DNA of 64,000 nt from Thermoleophilaceae bacterium. GTDB lineage: Bacteria; Actinomycetota; Thermoleophilia; Solirubrobacterales; Thermoleophilaceae. Location: NCBI GenBank assembly GCA_040901445.1, contig JBBDYQ010000025.1:125925-189924 (forward strand). The letters run 5' to 3'. This document shows, in pieces, positions 1 to 7,280 of the stretch; within the stretch, counting starts at the first letter, position 1, and each line of letters begins with the position of its first letter. Made by a program: the position numbers and the translations under genes. The notes under the pieces are model-generated. The model did no database searches and had not been told where the DNA came from. It saw nothing but the letters and a program-made list of their open reading frames with translations.

Positions 1-1
1 C

Positions 2-34
2 GCCGGGACGGGGGTGGAGGGCCCCCGTCCCGGC
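2..34. terminator. GC-rich hairpin upstream of flbD
   Basis: A perfect 13-bp inverted repeat (2-14 with 22-34) encloses a 7-nt loop and ends 26 bp before the flbD start. No T-run follows. It probably ends the transcript of the gene left of the window, or insulates flbD. No promoter is recognisable in these 60 bases. Confidence 0.5.
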
Positions 35-60
35 CGCGGAACTACCGAAAGACGGAGCCG

Positions 61-270
61 ATGATCTCTCTGCAGCGCCTGGGCCACGACGGCCACGAGT
101 TCCAGCTCAACCCCGACCTGATCGTCACGGTCGAGGCGAACCCGGACAGCGTGATCACGCTCTCGACCGGTGCGAAGATCGTGGTCTCCGAGGCGCCGGA
201 CCAGGTGACGGATGCCGTGCGCGAGTGGCGTGTCGGCATTCTCGCCGCGGCCCTGAAGCGCCGGGCCTGA
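61..270 (+). CDS. flbD: FlbD-family flagellar protein
   Basis: A 69-residue protein matching the small FlbD family of flagellar operons. It opens with MISLQRLGHDGHEFQLN, then shows the family's DLI...VEANPDSVITL core and an acidic VVSEAPDQV stretch. Family members are 60-80 residues, lack signal peptides, and usually sit between flgE and motA; their biochemical role is not well established. The position just ahead of motA fits. ATG 61 is preceded by a weak purine-rich site (ACGGAG). A 90-bp gap to motA carries a possible sigma-28 promoter, so flbD may belong to the preceding hook-gene transcript. Confidence 0.88.
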   Translation: MISLQRLGHDGHEFQLNPDLIVTVEANPDSVITLSTGAKIVVSEAPDQVTDAVREWRVGILAAALKRRA

Positions 271-306
271 ATCTCGGTAGCGCGTCCAGTTCCGCCGCCG
301 GACACC

Positions 307-334
307 TGAAGTTCCTGCCCACCGCGGCCGATGA
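307..334 (+). promoter_or_regulatory. possible sigma-28 promoter for motA
   Basis: TGAAGTTC (307-314) and GCCGATGA (327-334) are separated by 12 bases. That is one base more than the 11 expected between the eight-base -35 and -10 blocks of FliA promoters. The motA start lies 26 bp downstream. It shares the TNAAG...GCCGAT pattern with five better sites in this cluster, but the longer spacer makes it the weakest of them. Confidence 0.42.
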
Positions 335-360
335 CCGGTGGGAGGCCGGAATCACGGACG

Positions 361-1182
361 ATGAAAGCTGCCACTGGAATAGGAATCGCAGCCGCCATGG
401 CGGGTCTGCTCGTCGGGGTGATCCTCGAAGGCGGGAACCCCATGGCGTTTCTCAATCTGCCCGCGGCGCTGATCGTGTTCGGCGGCACCTTCGGGGTGAC
501 CTTCGCCGCCACGTCCTTCGAGCAGATGAAGCAGATCCCCCTGCTGTTCAAGCGGGTGATGGATGACGAGCCGCGCGACCTGCAGAGCCAGGTGGACCTG
601 CTGGTGGGCTACGCGGAGCGGGCTCGCCGCGACGGGCTGCTCGCCCTCGACGACGAGATCCAGCAGCTCGACGACGAGTTCACCAAGAAGGGGCTCCAGC
701 TGGTGGTGGACGGCACCGACCCGGAGGTCGTCCGCGAGATTCTCGAGAACGAGCTGGACGGGATGGCGGCGCGCCACACGCACTCGCGCCAGCCGTTCGA
801 GAAGGCCGGCGGCTTCGCCCCGACGATGGGGATCATCGGCACCGTGATGGGCCTGGTCCACGTGCTCGAGCAGCTGGACCAGCCCGAGCTGCTCGGCCCC
901 GCCATCGCGGGCGCCTTCATGGCCACGCTCTACGGGGTCGGCGGCGCCAACGTGGTGTTCATCCCGGTGGCCAACAAGCTGAAGCAGAACTCCGGCGAGG
1001 AGCAGGAGCTGCGCACGATGACGATCGAGGGCGTCCTGGCCATCCAGGCCGGGGACAACCCGCGGATCGTGGCCGACAAGCTCGTGTCGTTCGTGCCGCC
1101 CGCCGAGCGCCGCTCCCCCGACGAGAAGCCCGGGGCCGCGGACATGGCGGCCGTGCCCGAGCCCGAAGAGGCGGCAGCCTGA
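361..1182 (+). CDS. motA: flagellar motor stator protein MotA
   Basis: A 273-residue inner-membrane stator subunit that with MotB forms the ion channel powering flagellar rotation. Two hydrophobic segments lie near the N-terminus (about residues 5-22 and 30-48), a cytoplasmic loop rich in charged residues follows, and two more segments lie around 150-205. The conserved prolines are in GGFAPTMGIIGTVMGLV and VFIPVANKLK. An upstream in-frame ATG at 331 would add ten polar residues; ATG 361 is preferred because GGGAGG precedes it and the protein then opens directly into the first membrane segment. The stop codon overlaps the motB start by one base. Confidence 0.93.
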   Translation: MKAATGIGIAAAMAGLLVGVILEGGNPMAFLNLPAALIVFGGTFGVTFAATSFEQMKQIPLLFKRVMDDEPRDLQSQVDLLVGYAERARRDGLLALDDEIQQLDDEFTKKGLQLVVDGTDPEVVREILENELDGMAARHTHSRQPFEKAGGFAPTMGIIGTVMGLVHVLEQLDQPELLGPAIAGAFMATLYGVGGANVVFIPVANKLKQNSGEEQELRTMTIEGVLAIQAGDNPRIVADKLVSFVPPAERRSPDEKPGAADMAAVPEPEEAAA

Positions 1183-2012
1183 TGAGCGCGCGGTCACGCG
1201 GCCGGCGGCGCGGAGGGCACGGGGAGGAGCACGAGGACGGCGAACGCTGGCTCCTCACCTACGCCGACATGATCACGCTGCTGATGGCGCTCTTCATCGT
1301 GATGTTCGCCATATCGAACGTGAACACGTCGAAGTTCGAGAGCCTCCAGAGCTCGCTCCAGGAGGCCTTCTCCGGCAAGATCCTCCCCGGCGGCGAGGCG
1401 ATCAGGGAGACCGGGGCCACGCAGGAGACCGAGCAGGCCCCGCCCGAGCCGCCGATCCCGGCGATCTCCGCGCTGCCCGAGCAGGAGCAGCAGACGACGC
1501 ATGACGAAGACGCCGCGCGGGAGGAGCAGGAGGACTTCGAGGAGCTCAAGCGCAAGCTCGACGAGTACGCGCGCAGGAATGGCCTGACGCGCGAACTGGA
1601 GACCGACATCGAGCGGCGCGGGCTGGTCATCCGCCTGCTCACCGACCGCGTGCTCTTCCCCAGCGGCGAGGCGGTGCTCAAGCCGCAGGCCCGCCCGATC
1701 CTAAGCCACATCGCCCGGCTGCTGGTGATCGACCGCAGGCATCCGATCGTCGTCGAAGGCCACACGGACAACCAGCCGATCCGGACGGCGATCTATCCGA
1801 GCAACTGGGAGCTCTCGGGGGCTCGCGCGTCGAGCGTCGTGCGCCACCTCATCGACCGTCGCGTGCGGCCGAGGCGGCTGGAGGCCTCCGGGTTTGCGGA
1901 CCTGCATCCGATAAACACGAACAGGACGCCAGGAGGGCGCCTGCGCAACCGGCGGGTGGAGATCGTGCTCACCCGTCTGAACCACCGAGGCCAAGGAGGG
2001 CCGTCCGAGTGA
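1182..2012 (+). CDS. motB: flagellar motor stator protein MotB
   Basis: A 276-residue stator subunit that anchors the motor to peptidoglycan. A short basic cytoplasmic tail precedes one transmembrane helix starting at TYADMITLLMALFIV; Asp29 is the expected ion-binding aspartate. An acidic linker (about 60-125) leads to an OmpA-like peptidoglycan-binding domain (about 145-270) with VEGHTDNQPI and a C-terminal NRRVEIVL. Length and layout are typical. It is translationally coupled to motA and overlaps the fliL GTG start. From sequence alone proton versus sodium coupling is not certain; tandem motAB in an actinobacterium suggests protons. Confidence 0.93.
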   Translation: MSARSRGRRRGGHGEEHEDGERWLLTYADMITLLMALFIVMFAISNVNTSKFESLQSSLQEAFSGKILPGGEAIRETGATQETEQAPPEPPIPAISALPEQEQQTTHDEDAAREEQEDFEELKRKLDEYARRNGLTRELETDIERRGLVIRLLTDRVLFPSGEAVLKPQARPILSHIARLLVIDRRHPIVVEGHTDNQPIRTAIYPSNWELSGARASSVVRHLIDRRVRPRRLEASGFADLHPINTNRTPGGRLRNRRVEIVLTRLNHRGQGGPSE

Positions 2013-2446
2013 AGAAGAAGCTGAAGATCATCATTCCGCTCGCCCTGCTCATCCTGGGCGGGGGCTACAAGATGGTGCTCGCCAAGCCGGCGGAGGTGGA
2101 GTCGAAGGTTCACGGCGAGGTGTACGTGCTGCCGAAGGAGTTCCTCATCAACCTCGCCGACGGCCAGTTCGCCAAGCTCAGCGTGGGGCTCATCCTCGAG
2201 CACGGCGCCCTGGAGGCGGCCGCGGGCGGCGGCCACGGCGCCAAGCCGCCCGAGGGCTACGGCCCGCTGCCCCAGGAGGGCCTGGTGCGCGACATCGTCA
2301 CGGACGTGCTCACGTCGAGCGACGGCGACGCCCTGATCGAGAACAAGGGCCGAACGCGGCTCAAGAAGAAGATCCTGCAGTCGATTCACAAGAAGACCGA
2401 CGTTCACGCCGAGCAGGTCCTGTTCACCGACGTCGCGGTTCAATGA
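2009..2446 (+). CDS. fliL: flagellar basal body-associated protein FliL
   Basis: A 145-residue single-pass membrane protein of the FliL family, which surrounds the stator and stabilises it under load. A basic start (KKKLK) and one hydrophobic helix (about 5-22) precede a periplasmic domain with the typical FLINLADGQFAKLSVGLILE strand and a C-terminal VLFTDVAVQ, close to the family's usual final F...VQ. The GTG start is supported by AAGGAGGG at 1993-2000 and overlaps the motB stop. A His/Gly-rich insertion (about 70-78) is local decoration. The gene ends in an ATGA overlap with fliN. Confidence 0.9.
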   Translation: MKKKLKIIIPLALLILGGGYKMVLAKPAEVESKVHGEVYVLPKEFLINLADGQFAKLSVGLILEHGALEAAAGGGHGAKPPEGYGPLPQEGLVRDIVTDVLTSSDGDALIENKGRTRLKKKILQSIHKKTDVHAEQVLFTDVAVQ

Positions 2447-2886
2447 CCGCGAAGGAGACCGACATGCACGAGGAGATCGAGTACGCGCCGCTCGAGGCCA
2501 CCCCGGTGGCCGGCGGGACCGCGGCCGACCTCGGCCGGCTCCAGGACGTGCCTGTGGAGCTCGCCGTCGAGATCGGGCGCACGCGCATGACCATCGGCGA
2601 GACGCTCGGCCTGCGGCCGGGCTCGATCGTCACGCTCAACCGGCTGGCCGGCGAGCCCGTCGACCTGCTGGTGAACGGCAAGCCGATCGCCCGCGGCGAG
2701 GTCGTGGCGATCGACGAGGAGTTCGGGCTGCGGGTGACGGATGTCGTCTCGCCCGTGCCCGCGCTCGGCGCGGCCGATGTGGCGGCCGCGGACGCCGTGC
2801 CGGCGGTCGAGGCCGCAGAGCCGGGACCGGTCGTGCCGGACCCCGTCGTGGCGCCCGAGCCGGCCGTCACGCCAGATCCCGCCTAG
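2443..2886 (+). CDS. fliN: flagellar motor switch protein FliN
   Basis: A 147-residue C-ring protein. A SpoA domain spans about residues 27-100: LQDVPVELAVEIGRTRMTIGE, LGLRPGSIVTLNRLAGEPVDL and the closing VVAIDEEFGLRVTDVV, all typical of FliN. With FliM and FliG (not in this window) it would form the switch that responds to CheY. The C-terminal 45 residues are an Ala/Pro/Val-rich tail unlike enteric FliN and probably disordered. It is the last gene of the motA-motB-fliL-fliN block; a hairpin and a sigma-28-type promoter follow. Confidence 0.88.
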   Translation: MTAKETDMHEEIEYAPLEATPVAGGTAADLGRLQDVPVELAVEIGRTRMTIGETLGLRPGSIVTLNRLAGEPVDLLVNGKPIARGEVVAIDEEFGLRVTDVVSPVPALGAADVAAADAVPAVEAAEPGPVVPDPVVAPEPAVTPDPA

Positions 2887-2899
2887 CCCAGCCCAGCCC

Positions 2900-2926
2900 T
2901 CAAGCCTCCCGGAGGCTTGCCGATCA
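2900..2926 (+). promoter_or_regulatory. sigma-28 (FliA)-type promoter
   Basis: TCAA (2900-2903), a 15-base spacer and GCCGATCA (2919-2926) match the FliA pattern, and the decapeptide-repeat gene starts 18 bp downstream at 2945. The spacer contains a perfect 8-bp inverted repeat with a single-base centre (2902-2918), which may also end the fliN transcript. Compare TCAAGCC...GCCGATCACC at 13739. Confidence 0.72.
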
Positions 2927-2944
2927 CCGGGGGCAGGTGCACAC

Positions 2945-4537
2945 ATGCTCCTGCCCTTCCGTGATCCCAAATCCCGCGAGGCCCGGCGCCGCCGGCCGCC
3001 CTACGTCCGCGTAACCGTGGCGGCCGCGTGCATGCTCGGCACGCTCGTCGTGGTCCCGCCCGCGTTCGGCGGCCCCGACGCGCTGAGCATCGCGCGGCGC
3101 GCCTACCACATCGCCAAGCGCGCCGACCGCAAGGTCAGGCATGTCGCTCGCGACGTGAACATGACCTACCGGTCGGAGATCAGGGATGACGCGATCAACT
3201 CGGAGAAGATCGCCGACGGCTCCGTCACCAGCGACGACATTCTCGACGGGACGATCGGCACGTACGACATCGGCGGGGGCGCGGTCGGGGCCGACGCCAT
3301 CGCGGACGGACACGTGGGCGCCGCCGAGATCGGGACCGGCGCCGTGGGCTCCGACGAGATCGCCGATGGCTCGATCGGCAGCCACGACATCGGTGGAGGC
3401 GCAGTCGGCGCCGCCGCCATCGCGGATGGGCACGTGGGCGCCGCCGAGATCGGGACGGGCGCCGTGGGCTCGGATGAGATCGCCGCCAGCGCGGTGGGGG
3501 GCGCGGAGCTGGCCGCCAACGCCGTGAGCTCCTCCAAGCTGCTGGACGGCTCGGTCGCCACCGGCGACCTCGCCGACGACGCCGTGACCGCCGACAAGCT
3601 CGCCGACGACGCCGTCGGCGCCGCCGCTCTCTCCGACGGCTCTGTGGGCTCGGCCGAGATCGCCGACGGCGCGATCTCCACGGCCGACCTCGCCGGCGAC
3701 GCGGTCACCGGCGCGAAGCTGCTCGACGGCACGGTGGCCGCGGCCGACCTGGCGGACGGCTCGGTGACCACCGCGAAGCTGCTCGACGGCACCGTGGGCA
3801 CCGCCGACCTGGCCGACAGCTCGGTGACCACCGCGAAGATCCTCGACGGCGCGGTGCAGACCGCCGACCTCAACGGCGGCGCCGTGACCACCGCCAAGCT
3901 CGCGGACGGCGCCGTGGACTCCGCCGCCATCTTCGACGGTGCCGTGGGCAGCGCGGATCTGCAGAACGGCGGAGTGATGACCGCGGACATCGCCGCCGCC
4001 GCCGTGGACACGGCGCAGCTCGCCAACGGGGCAGTCGAGGGTGCCCAGATCGCCGCGGGCGCCGTCGACTCGTCCGCCATCGCGGACGGCGGCATCGGGC
4101 CGGCCGACCTGGCCGGCTCGGCCGTGACGACCGCGAAGCTCGCCACGGACGCGGTCACCAGCGCGCACATCCTGAACGGCACCATCATCGGCGCCGACAT
4201 CGCCGGAGACGCCATCACCGGAGCCAAGGTTCAGGACGGAAGCCTCGGGGCCGCCGACATCGCCGCCCCCGGCGGCGGCGGCACGCTCGTGGGCTCCGCG
4301 AGCGTGGACGCGCCGGCGCTCGCCGCCGACACCTGCGCGATCGCGGGCACCAACGTGCCCGGAATCCAGGCCGGCGACCGCGTGATCCTCAACGTCGCTC
4401 CCACGCTCGAGAACGGCCTCGTGGCCCAGGCCGTGGCGGCGAGCAGCGCGAACACGCTCGACATCCGCTTCTGCAACACCACGGGCGCGCCGGTCGACGG
4501 CGCCGCCCTCAACCACTCCTACATCGTCATCCGATGA
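2945..4537 (+). CDS. decapeptide-repeat protein in flagellar cluster
   Basis: A 530-residue protein not belonging to any known flagellar family I recognise. An Arg-rich N-terminus and a hydrophobic segment (about 22-44) suggest a signal anchor or secretion signal. Residues 81-440 are 36 uninterrupted ten-residue repeats of the form DG(S/A/T)V-x-(T/S)A-(D/K)-(L/I)-(A/L), spanning 3185-4264 exactly. Such repeats probably fold as a regular beta-solenoid, as in some cell-wall or phage-fibre proteins. A Gly linker leads to a distinct 90-residue C-terminal domain with two cysteines (about 440-530). The start at 2945 directly follows the sigma-28-type promoter. The gene overlaps the next by four bases. 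Inference: an extracellular fibre or adhesin made with late flagellar genes. Confidence 0.8.
   Translation: MLLPFRDPKSREARRRRPPYVRVTVAAACMLGTLVVVPPAFGGPDALSIARRAYHIAKRADRKVRHVARDVNMTYRSEIRDDAINSEKIADGSVTSDDILDGTIGTYDIGGGAVGADAIADGHVGAAEIGTGAVGSDEIADGSIGSHDIGGGAVGAAAIADGHVGAAEIGTGAVGSDEIAASAVGGAELAANAVSSSKLLDGSVATGDLADDAVTADKLADDAVGAAALSDGSVGSAEIADGAISTADLAGDAVTGAKLLDGTVAAADLADGSVTTAKLLDGTVGTADLADSSVTTAKILDGAVQTADLNGGAVTTAKLADGAVDSAAIFDGAVGSADLQNGGVMTADIAAAAVDTAQLANGAVEGAQIAAGAVDSSAIADGGIGPADLAGSAVTTAKLATDAVTSAHILNGTIIGADIAGDAITGAKVQDGSLGAADIAAPGGGGTLVGSASVDAPALAADTCAIAGTNVPGIQAGDRVILNVAPTLENGLVAQAVAASSANTLDIRFCNTTGAPVDGAALNHSYIVIR
3185..4264 (+). repeat. 36 tandem 30-bp coding repeats
   Basis: The DNA is periodic at 30 bp across 1,080 bp, encoding 36 decapeptides without a break. 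One near-identical 150-bp block is duplicated: units 4-6 and 8-10 read GGAVGA(D/A)AIA, DGHVGAAEIG, TGAVGSDEIA in both places. That indicates recent expansion by unequal recombination. Copy number may vary between strains. Confidence 0.95.
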
Positions 4538-5109
4538 CCGCCATCGCCGCTCCAGCCCGCCTCTTCGCCCGCCGCCCGGCGGTCCTCGCCACGGCCGCCG
4601 CGGTGCTCGCGAGCGCGCTGGTGGCCGGCGCCGCGCTGCTCCTGCTCGGGGGAGGGGAGAAGGCAGGGATCCGCACGGTGGCAGCCGCCACCGGCGCCTT
4701 CGAGCTGAGCTACCCGGCCGGCTGGGAGGCCGCCGGGCCGCCCGAGCTCCTGGCCACCGAGGGGCGCCCGGACGCGCTGCTGCGCCGCTCCGACAGCCGC
4801 GGCGCTGTGACCGTGCACGAGCAGCCCCGGCTCGACGGCTCGCTTGCCGAGGTGAAGCGCGACCTCGACAGCCGGCTCGAGCGCCGGATGCCCGACGCAA
4901 AGCCCGTGGCCAGCCGCGTCGTGGCGCTGGAGACCGGCCGCGCGCTCTCCTACACCTTCGTCCGCGAGCGCGCCGGGCTCGTGCACGGCATCGTCGTGGC
5001 CCCCCTCGGCGGCCGCACGCTCATGGTCGAGACCGCGGCCCGCGGCGACGCCGCCGACGTGGCCACCCAGATCGGCGGCATCGTCCGCTCCCTGCGGCCC
5101 GGCTCATGA
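4534..5109 (+). CDS. membrane-anchored PsbP-like protein
   Basis: A 191-residue protein with an N-terminal hydrophobic segment (about 18-42) and an extracytoplasmic domain. FELSYPAGWEAAGPPELL near residue 58 and the C-terminal MVETAARGDAADVATQIGGIVRSLRP resemble the PsbP/DUF1795-like fold, which in bacteria often belongs to lipoproteins or anchored proteins of unknown role. There is no lipobox cysteine. It starts in an ATGA overlap with the decapeptide-repeat gene and ends in another with the following gene, so all three are probably co-translated. Function is unknown; the context suggests a partner or anchor for the repeat protein. Confidence 0.68.
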   Translation: MTAIAAPARLFARRPAVLATAAAVLASALVAGAALLLLGGGEKAGIRTVAAATGAFELSYPAGWEAAGPPELLATEGRPDALLRRSDSRGAVTVHEQPRLDGSLAEVKRDLDSRLERRMPDAKPVASRVVALETGRALSYTFVRERAGLVHGIVVAPLGGRTLMVETAARGDAADVATQIGGIVRSLRPGS

Positions 5110-5750
5110 TCGAGGGCGTCAACGCATCGCGCGGCGCCACGGGCGCCGACACGGGCCGCGCCGCAGCGGGCGCCGCGCCCGGCTCGGTGCCCGACTTCGG
5201 GGCGGTGATGTCGGCCGCCTCCGCCGCGGAGGAGCGCATGGAGCGCGTGCGTCGCGAGGTGCGCCCGCCGCGCGGCGAGCGCTGGGAGGTCGTGCCCGGC
5301 CGCGCGGACTACGCCGACGTGGTGAGCGGCCCGCGCAACGGCCACTTCGTGAACCTCCAGGAGGGACCGCGCCAGGGCGAGGTCTTCCATCGCATCCGCA
5401 ACGACGGGCGGGAGTTCCACGTGTACGGGGAGGGGCGCGACCGCAAGACCATCGAGGTCAAGCCGCGCGACCGCGACCCGGCCGACGTGCGCCCGCGCGA
5501 GGGAGAGACCTTCGAGGCCGTGCAGGGCCACCGCGACTACAAGCAGATCGACGGCGGCGACCGCGACGACCTCTTCATCAACACCTCCGGGAACGACCGC
5601 ACCGGCCGCGCCTTCAGCATCGACGAGCGCGACGGCCAGCGCTTCCACGTGTACGGCACGGGCGAGAACGCGCTCGAGATCCGAGTGGGCTGGCGCGACG
5701 ACGCACAGAAGCGCGAAGACGGCGACGCGCAAGAGCGCGCAGACGACTAA
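5106..5750 (+). CDS. protein with duplicated HVYG unit
   Basis: A 214-residue, highly charged protein I cannot assign to a family. There is no signal peptide or membrane helix; the first 50 residues are Ala/Gly-rich with an FGAVMSAA motif, reminiscent of the unstructured N-termini of flagellar export substrates. Two units follow (about 57-118 and 132-194). Each begins with a (R/E)GE-(R/T)-(W/F)-E-x-V pattern and a conserved (A/R)DY, and ends with (R/Q)-(E/R)-FHVYG and a short acidic I/L-E-(V/I)-R/K tail. The sigma-28-type promoter of fliO begins in its stop codon. Inference: a secreted or scaffold component made together with the repeat protein. Confidence 0.72.
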   Translation: MIEGVNASRGATGADTGRAAAGAAPGSVPDFGAVMSAASAAEERMERVRREVRPPRGERWEVVPGRADYADVVSGPRNGHFVNLQEGPRQGEVFHRIRNDGREFHVYGEGRDRKTIEVKPRDRDPADVRPREGETFEAVQGHRDYKQIDGGDRDDLFINTSGNDRTGRAFSIDERDGQRFHVYGTGENALEIRVGWRDDAQKREDGDAQERADD

Positions 5751-5774
5751 AGCCGCTCGCCCGCCTGCCGATCA
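5748..5774 (+). promoter_or_regulatory. sigma-28 (FliA)-type promoter for fliO operon
   Basis: TAAA (5748-5751), exactly 15 bases, then GCCGATCA (5767-5774), starting in the TAA stop codon of the preceding gene and ending 39 bp before the fliO ATG. Both boxes match the FliA consensus except one base of the -10. It would give the export-apparatus genes a late-class promoter in addition to any read-through. Confidence 0.8.
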
Positions 5775-5813
5775 CAGGGGCGACCCGCTTCCCTCCGTCT
5801 CGGGTCTCCCTCC

Positions 5814-6365
5814 ATGAAGCGAATCTCCGTCCCAGCCGCTGCGGCGGCCCTGTGGTGCATCCTGTGCGCGCCCGCGTTCGCGGCGGAGCGTGGGGAAAAC
5901 GCCCCGCTCGACCTCGAGCAGGCGCAGGAATCCGCTTCCGGCGGCGGCGGCGGGCTCACGCGGACGATCGTCGGCCTGGCGATCGTCATCGGCGTCATCT
6001 TCGGCCTGCACTGGGTCCTCAAGCAGGTCAAGTCCGGCCGTGAGGAGAAGGTGTCGGGTGACGGCCTCGCCTCGCTCGCCACGCTCCCGCTGGGCCCCAA
6101 CCGCGCCGTGCACGTGGTGCGCGCCGGCAACGAGGTGCTGGTGCTGGGCGCCACCGAGCACGGCATCTCCCAGCTGCGGGTCTATGGCGAGGAGGAGGCG
6201 CTCGAGGGCGGCCTGATAGCCGACCCGTCCGAGCCCGAGGTCATCGAGGCAGCTCCTGCGCGGCCGCAGCGCCGCCTGCTGCCCGCGCTCAGCCCGAACG
6301 CCACGACGAGCGCGAACGGGACGAACGTTCTCGACACGCTCCGGGGCTGGACGGTGCGCCGGTGA
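5814..6365 (+). CDS. fliO: flagellar biosynthetic protein FliO
   Basis: A 183-residue membrane protein that helps assemble the FliP ring. A cleavable-looking signal (about 1-24, ending AFAA) is followed by an acidic/Gly-rich stretch, a transmembrane helix (about 46-66, TIVGLAIVIGVIFGLHWVL) and a cytoplasmic domain with LASLATLPLGPNRAVHVVR and EVLVLGATEHGISQL, the strand pattern typical of FliO. The Pro-rich tail is variable in the family. It overlaps the fliP GTG start by four bases. Confidence 0.88.
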   Translation: MKRISVPAAAAALWCILCAPAFAAERGENAPLDLEQAQESASGGGGGLTRTIVGLAIVIGVIFGLHWVLKQVKSGREEKVSGDGLASLATLPLGPNRAVHVVRAGNEVLVLGATEHGISQLRVYGEEEALEGGLIADPSEPEVIEAAPARPQRRLLPALSPNATTSANGTNVLDTLRGWTVRR

Positions 6366-6994
6366 GCCTCGACGGCGGCAACGCCGTCCAGCTGCTGCTG
6401 CTGATCGCCGGGATCACGCTGGTCCCGGCGCTGCTGTTCACGGTCACGGGCTTCACCCGCATCCTCATCGTCCTCGGCTTCATCCGCACGGGCCTGGGCA
6501 CGCCCACCGCGCCGCCCAACCAGGTGCTGGTGGGCATCGCCTTCTTCCTCACCGTCTTCGTGATGGCGCCCACGCTGAAGGAGGTCAAGAGCGAGGCCGT
6601 GGACCCGCTCTCCAAGGGCCGGATCACGCAGGCGCAGGCGCTCGAGCGCGGGGAGAAGCCGATGCGCGAGTTCATGTTCAAGCAGACCCGCACGAAGGAC
6701 CTGGCGCTGTTCGTGGGGCTGGCGAAGCTCGACCGCCCCGAGACGCGCGCCGATGTGCCCACGTGGGTCCTCATCCCCGCCTTCATCATCAGCGAGCTGA
6801 AGACGGCGTTCCAGATCGGGTTCCTGATCTTCCTGCCATTCCTGATCATCGACCTGGTCGTGGCCTCGACGCTGATGAGCATGGGCATGATCATGCTGCC
6901 GCCCGTCTTCATCTCCCTGCCGTTCAAGATCCTCCTGTTCGTCCTCGTGGACGGCTGGAACCTGGTCACCAGAGCCCTGGTGGAGAGCTTCTGA
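6362..6994 (+). CDS. fliP: flagellar export gate protein FliP
   Basis: A 210-residue core subunit of the flagellar type III export gate (FliP5Q4R1). Typical segments are FTRILIVLGFIRTGLGTPTAP with NQVLVGIAFFLT, then METHIONINE-rich MREFMF...DLALF, and the C-terminal PAFIISELKTAFQIGFLIFLPFL. It lacks the cleavable signal and long N-terminal region of enteric FliP (about 245 residues), beginning directly with the first membrane helix. The GTG at 6362 overlaps the fliO stop and no better upstream start exists. It is followed by fliQ after 13 bases. Confidence 0.94.
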   Translation: MSLDGGNAVQLLLLIAGITLVPALLFTVTGFTRILIVLGFIRTGLGTPTAPPNQVLVGIAFFLTVFVMAPTLKEVKSEAVDPLSKGRITQAQALERGEKPMREFMFKQTRTKDLALFVGLAKLDRPETRADVPTWVLIPAFIISELKTAFQIGFLIFLPFLIIDLVVASTLMSMGMIMLPPVFISLPFKILLFVLVDGWNLVTRALVESF

Positions 6995-7007
6995 TGGGCG
7001 CGCGGGC

Positions 7008-7280
7008 ATGAACGAGGACGTCGTCGTCAAGCTCGCGATGGACGCGCTGACCCTCACGCTGAAGGTCGCGCTGCCGCTCATGCTGGCCGGCCTCGCGGTG
7101 GGCCTGATCATCAGCGTCTTCCAGGCGGTCACCCAGATCCAGGAGATGACGCTGACGTTCATCCCCAAGATCCTCGTGACCGCCGCGGTGCTGGTGATCG
7201 GCGGGCCGTGGATGCTCGACCAGCTGCTGGCCTACACCGAGGAGCTCTACAGCTCAATCCCCAACATGGTGGGCGCGTGA
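7008..7280 (+). CDS. fliQ: flagellar export gate protein FliQ
   Basis: A 90-residue protein with two transmembrane hairpin helices, the standard FliQ length. It shows the family's VGLIISVFQAVTQIQEMTL block (about 30-50) and FIPKILV...GPWML. It wraps the FliP/FliR gate. A nearby ATG at 6994 in another frame is not used. The final codons overlap the fliR GTG start by four bases, in the usual fliP-fliQ-fliR order. Confidence 0.94.
   Translation: MNEDVVVKLAMDALTLTLKVALPLMLAGLAVGLIISVFQAVTQIQEMTLTFIPKILVTAAVLVIGGPWMLDQLLAYTEELYSSIPNMVGA

Noticed and set aside
3185-4264. Possible CRISPR array because of regular spacing
   Set aside because: The period is 30 bp with no distinct spacers and the sequence encodes decapeptides throughout.
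2924-4900. Long open frame on the minus strand (658 codons) opposite the decapeptide-repeat gene
   Set aside because: It is the mirror of a GC-rich, 30-bp periodic coding region and has no family features; codon use fits the + strand gene.
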